Positions 5,894 through 8,246 of a stretch of 8,246 bases of DNA are shown here, piece by piece; position 1 is the first letter of the stretch; every line of letters begins with the position of its first letter. The DNA comes from Planctomycetota bacterium (GTDB lineage Bacteria > Planctomycetota > Planctomycetia > Pirellulales > Pirellulaceae). The DNA lies in assembly GCA_026692885.1 (NCBI GenBank), contig JAPLNJ010000910.1:1-8246 (forward strand), in the 5' to 3' direction. The notes under the pieces are model-generated. The model had not been told where the DNA came from, ran no database searches, and was given only the letters and a program-made list of their open reading frames with translations. The position numbers were made by a program, and so were the translations under genes.

Positions 5894-6804
5894 ATCCTGA
5901 TCTGCTGAAACGCCTGGATGCGACGGAGGCGGTCCGGTTCACTTCGCTGACCCTGCTTCCCTGGCGTTCCCTGCCGGCCAAGGCGGCAAGGGAAGGACCG
6001 GTCATTGCCATCGGCCTCTCTTTGATCGGCCGACCCGTAGGTTTCGGACTGGCAGAACTCTGCCCCCCTCATGAGTGTGGCCACGTACGGTCAATTGCGG
6101 TTGTGCCAGCCTACCGGAGAAGGGGTGTCGGTGCGGCGTTGCTGGCGCGGCTGGAGAACGAGATTCTACGTCACGGTTATGCCAAAGCAAGCACGAGCTA
6201 TCTGCCTCATGCCCCCTCGGCACCTGCTTTCGAGCGGATGCTGCACAACAGCGGCTGGGAATCGCCCAGGCCGGAGAAGGTGGTTTGCCGGCTGGACGGC
6301 GAAGGAGCTGTCAGACTGATGCAAACTCCCTGGTTCACGTGTCTTTCCCTGCCCGCGGCGTTCAGCGTCTTTCCCTGGGTGGAATTGAAGGATGAAGACA
6401 AACAGAGGCTACTGGCCGCTCACGAACGGGAACCCGTATGGGAGGAAGGACTGGATCCCTTCCGGGGCATCGGGAAGCCCGAACCTGTGAACAGCCTGGG
6501 ACTGCTGTACCAAGGGGAGGTGGTCGGGTGGATGCTTACCGAGCGTCTTGCCCCGGGCCTATTGCGCTACACGAACCTCTTCGTGCGTCGGGAGCACCGC
6601 TCCGCCGGGCTCGGCATTGTCCTGCTGGCCGAAACCATCCGTCGGCAGTGGGAACATGAGGGGCATCTGGCGTGCCGTGGCGGTCTCTGGCAAACCCTCT
6701 GCAGCAACGCCCCCATGGTGAAGTTCATCCAACGCTACATGGCACCTTACCTGACCAAGATTGTGGAAACCTGTGAGTCCCGGAAGTCCCTGACGGGAAG
6801 CTGA
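5890..6804 (+). CDS. Tandem GNAT-family acetyltransferase (304 aa)
   Basis: Transfers an acyl group from acyl-CoA to an unknown acceptor, probably in the cytosol; no signal peptide or membrane helix is seen. ATG 5890 overlaps the transporter stop as ATGA, with GAGG at 5881-5884, so translational coupling is likely. Two GNAT folds occur in one chain: residues ~12-135 with motif A HVRSIAVVPAYRRRGVGAAL (65-84, CoA pyrophosphate loop RRRGVG), and ~145-290 with YTNLFVRREHRSAGLGIVLL (227-246, loop HRSAGLG). Both CoA loops look intact. Its place in the operon suggests acetylation of the peptide, of its Lys or N-terminus, or self-protection of the producer; this is inference. Double-GNAT proteins with one degenerate half are common, so only one half may be catalytic. 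Confidence 0.85.
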   Translation: MNPDLLKRLDATEAVRFTSLTLLPWRSLPAKAAREGPVIAIGLSLIGRPVGFGLAELCPPHECGHVRSIAVVPAYRRRGVGAALLARLENEILRHGYAKASTSYLPHAPSAPAFERMLHNSGWESPRPEKVVCRLDGEGAVRLMQTPWFTCLSLPAAFSVFPWVELKDEDKQRLLAAHEREPVWEEGLDPFRGIGKPEPVNSLGLLYQGEVVGWMLTERLAPGLLRYTNLFVRREHRSAGLGIVLLAETIRRQWEHEGHLACRGGLWQTLCSNAPMVKFIQRYMAPYLTKIVETCESRKSLTGS

Positions 6805-7238
6805 GTGGGAAATCAAAGGCGCTGCGTCAAAATAACTTGATCCAATAGGAATTTGTAATGCTGGCGAGTCTGGGATGGTTGCGATGAAGGACGCCCTAAT
6901 CTCTCACCCTAATCTTCCTCCGGCTGCATGGGAATGAAGGGAGAGATTAGGGGGAAAGATTAGGGTTCCGGCGCAGCCGGATAAGTTCACGATCTTGCTT
7001 GACGGCGGCCGAGCCGCAGGTTGGGACACTGTCCCGCTGCTGTGCACATCTTTGCAGCCAGCCAAAGGCTGGAAATACAAGCACGACGCGCAAGCGAGTG
7101 AGTCCGGGGTGGACCGGCAAGCGAAATCCAGACTCACTCGCTTGCGCGTCGTGCTTGTAAAATACCGGCCTCCGGCCCGTTTGAGGATGTGCACAGCAGT
7201 GGGACTCTGTCGCGACCCGGTCGGGACGGAGTCCCAAC
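6805..7238. other. Intergenic region rich in palindromes, no gene seen
   Basis: No ORF here looks like a protein. The stretch holds the CCCTAATCT repeat cluster (6894-6981) and most of the nested palindrome at 7018-7240. No U-tract terminator is obvious after the GNAT gene; the first strong hairpin downstream may define the transcript end. Confidence 0.6.
6894..6981. repeat. CCCTAATCT inverted/direct repeat cluster
   Basis: CCCTAATCTCTC (6894-6905) pairs with GAGAGATTAGGG (6941-6952). CCCTAATCTT (6907-6916) pairs with AAGATTAGGG (6956-6965). TCCGGCTGC (6919-6927) pairs with GCAGCCGGA (6973-6981). The three stems interleave rather than nest, so alternative folds compete. Confidence 0.75.
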
Positions 7239-7240
7239 CT
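7018..7240. repeat. Three-layer nested palindrome (223 nt)
   Basis: Outer arms AGGTTGGGAC (7018-7027) and GTCCCAACCT (7231-7240). Middle arms CCCGCTGCTGTGCACATC (7033-7050) with 7186-7203, 17 of 18 paired. Inner arms 7076-7104 and 7131-7159, a perfect 29-bp inverted repeat (TACAAGCACGACGCGCAAGC at its start) with a 26-nt loop. The inner unit is a repeat type I associate with planctomycete genomes. The layering suggests one palindrome inserted into another. Confidence 0.85.
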
Positions 7241-7523
7241 ACGCGGGCCGGGGTTCGACGCGGCCCTCGGCCGTTCTGGCGATTCGCTCCACGGCGTCCG
7301 GGTGAGCCAACTCGTCGAGCGCCAAGCGTGCCAATTCGACCAACGGCCGGACGGGGGGGGCCGTAGTCGCTTGCGTGCGCAACTGCTGGTCCAGCCGCTG
7401 CAGGTTGTCCACGGCGGCGACGACCAGTCGGTGGAGCAAAATGACCGCCTCGTCACTCAGCGGCGGCATTCCCAGATAGGTTTCCAGCCGCGAGCCGGCG
7501 CGGTAGCGGGGGAAATCCTCCAA
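7239..7523 (-). CDS. Hypothetical helical protein (94 codons), possibly a gene fragment
   Basis: TTG start at 7521-7523 with GGGAG 8 nt upstream. No in-frame ATG exists before the upstream stop, although an out-of-frame ATG (reading MRDGNLRWEFWG) lies just before and one frameshift would join them. The product (EDFPRYRAGSRLETYLGMPP, then Leu-rich amphipathic segments such as AVILLHRLVVAAVDNLQRLD) looks like genuine helical protein, not shadow translation. No family recognised. It follows the sigma/anti-sigma relics on the same strand and may be the remains of a further gene of that locus. Confidence 0.4.
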   Translation of the reverse strand: MEDFPRYRAGSRLETYLGMPPLSDEAVILLHRLVVAAVDNLQRLDQQLRTQATTAPPVRPLVELARLALDELAHPDAVERIARTAEGRVEPRPA

Positions 7524-7571
7524 CCCCAGAACTCCCAGCGCAGGTTTCCGTCACGCATGGCGAGCCTCGGG

Positions 7572-7627
7572 CTAGGACATCCGAATTTCGAAGCACGAAA
7601 TCCAAGACAAACCCAACATCGGAATAC
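7572..7627. repeat. AT-richer repeat-like stretch interrupting the minus-strand locus
   Basis: Contains CGAATTTCGAAGCACGAAAT followed by CCAAGACAAACCCAACATC, a pattern resembling a widespread planctomycete intergenic repeat (from memory, not searched). Base composition differs from its surroundings. It begins just where the 16-codon anti-sigma-like frame stops. Confidence 0.4.
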
Positions 7628-7678
7628 TCAAATCCAGGCCTGCAGCTTTCGTTCCAAGTCTCGAAAGGATTCGTCCAC
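7628..7678 (-). pseudogene. First 16 codons of a possible anti-sigma-like gene
   Basis: GTG at 7676-7678 shares one base with the TAG stop (7678-7680) of the sigma-factor relic and has GGAGG about 10 nt upstream. It encodes VDESFRDLERKLQAWI and then stops. Short charged starts of this kind, coupled to an ECF sigma gene, are typical of anti-sigma or small partner genes. The frame ends at the boundary of the repeat-like stretch, so the gene appears truncated by insertion. Confidence 0.45.
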
Positions 7679-7776
7679 TACCAATCCACCTCCGCCAGCA
7701 GGTCCCTCAGGGCCGACAGAGCGTACCGATACCGGGATGCGCTCGTGTTGGCCGAAACGCCCGTGATGCAACCGAT
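7678..7776 (-). pseudogene. C-terminal HTH (region 4) relic of an ECF sigma factor
   Basis: The frame ends ITGVSANTSASRYRYALSAL followed by RDLLAEVDW and TAG. This matches the end of sigma-70 region 4 in ECF factors (pattern ITGVSANTxASRYRYALxxLR), whose second helix contacts the -35 box. Upstream in the same frame (to 7872) the sequence is no longer sigma-like and regions 2 and early 4 are missing, so only ~30 codons survive. Recognition is from the motif alone. Confidence 0.65.
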
Positions 7777-8097
7777 CCCGGGGAATAGATAGACTGGTCT
7801 CGAAGACGAATCTGTCTCTGGGAGCTGAAAACTCGATCTTGGCGGCAAGCCCCCAGCCACGCGACGAAGCACCCGCTCGCCACATCAGAATCTTCGTCAC
7901 GATGCTACCACAAACGCGCGAGCGGAAACAGCAGCCTCTGCCCCCTGGATTAAGTGGACCCGACTTTCCCACCTGCCCGTGCATCCTGTCCGCCCGGAAA
8001 GAAACGAGTTGCCGGTCGTCGCTACGAACGCCCCACCCACGAGCTTGCCTGGCAGGTGAGTCAGGTTGACGGGCTGAGATGCAGCCTTGCCGGTCTT

Positions 8098-8138
8098 GTC
8101 TCCCGCTTTCGCCGCCGGAGGCGGCTAAAGCGGGAGAC
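8098..8138. repeat. 19-bp hairpin with 3-nt loop
   Basis: Arms GTCTCCCGCTTTCGCCGCC (8098-8116) and 8120-8138 pair 18 of 19 around GGA. It may act as a bidirectional terminator or be a dispersed repeat; no U-tract follows on either strand. Confidence 0.7.
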
Positions 8139-8210
8139 GGAGGCAAAGTAGGTGGGCCGCGCGCCTTAGGACCGGCGCACCAATAAGTGTCGCAAGTATC
8201 GTAGTCGTCA

Positions 8211-8246
8211 CGCTCCGCCGTGACGACATGTCATCACGGCGGAGCG
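8211..8246. repeat. Inverted repeat reaching the window end
   Basis: CGCTCCGCCGTGA (8211-8223) and TCACGGCGGAGCG (8234-8246) pair perfectly; allowing one mismatch the pairing continues into the loop. The right arm ends at the window edge, so the element may be longer. Confidence 0.75.

Larger units (their letters stand above)
7777..8246. other. Region without a supportable gene
   Basis: The open frames here are low-complexity, run through hairpins and resemble no protein I know. The stretch holds two hairpins (8098-8138, 8211-8246) and, on the minus strand, the place where the rest of the sigma-factor gene would be expected but is not recognisable. Confidence 0.55.

Noticed and set aside
6995..7366. 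Plus-strand frame reading YKHDAQASESG
   Set aside because: Translation of an intergenic palindrome; the same peptide appears from both strands because the arms are inverted repeats.
7628..8146. 172-codon minus-strand frame
   Set aside because: Only its last 16 codons look coding; the rest runs through a hairpin and is out of frame with the sigma relic.

Overview
The window looks like chromosomal DNA of a GC-rich bacterium, most likely a planctomycete (Pirellulales-like). This is inferred from three things: dense palindromic intergenic repeats of types I associate with that phylum, a proteusin-type (NHLP leader) peptide system, and the relic of an ECF sigma-factor gene. No ribosomal or housekeeping marker is present to prove the taxon.

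Left part (1-5893). A short precursor gene (87-431, +) encodes a nitrile-hydratase-like leader ending in a double-glycine site, followed by a 12-residue core, INSRCNGTCNFK. A gap of 428 bases follows, holding two tiny coupled minus-strand ORFs of unknown meaning. Then comes one very large gene (860-5893, 1677 aa). It joins in one chain what NHLM export systems normally encode as separate proteins: the C39-peptidase/ABC half-transporter, the partner ABC half-transporter, and the first ~50 residues (cytoplasmic tail plus one membrane helix) of the HlyD-like adaptor. The presumed role is to cleave the leader after Gly-Gly and export the core. The two nucleotide-binding domains have complementary defects that fall on the same composite ATP site, as in asymmetric heterodimeric exporters.

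The most striking signal is inside this gene. A mobile-looking element of exactly 99 nt with ~12-nt terminal inverted repeats occurs three times, always in frame. It lies in the first extracytoplasmic loop of TMD1 (where a second 141-nt repeat is nested in it), at the junction of the two half-transporters, and, inverted, at the junction to the HlyD stub. A fourth, unrelated palindrome sits in the TMD1-NBD1 linker. Both gene-fusion joints therefore coincide with a repeat copy, which suggests that the insertions created the fusions or their linkers.

Directly coupled to it (ATGA overlap) is a 304-aa tandem GNAT acetyltransferase (5890-6804, +), a plausible tailoring or self-protection enzyme of the same operon. 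No leader-dependent modifying enzyme, complete HlyD adaptor or TolC-like protein is in the window.

Right part (6805-8246) has no clear intact gene. It holds nested palindromes (6894-6981, 7018-7240, 8098-8138, 8211-8246). On the minus strand it holds a decayed regulatory locus: the C-terminal HTH of an ECF sigma factor overlapping by one base the first 16 codons of a possible anti-sigma-like gene, which is cut off near an AT-rich repeat-like stretch, followed by a 94-codon ORF of unknown function.
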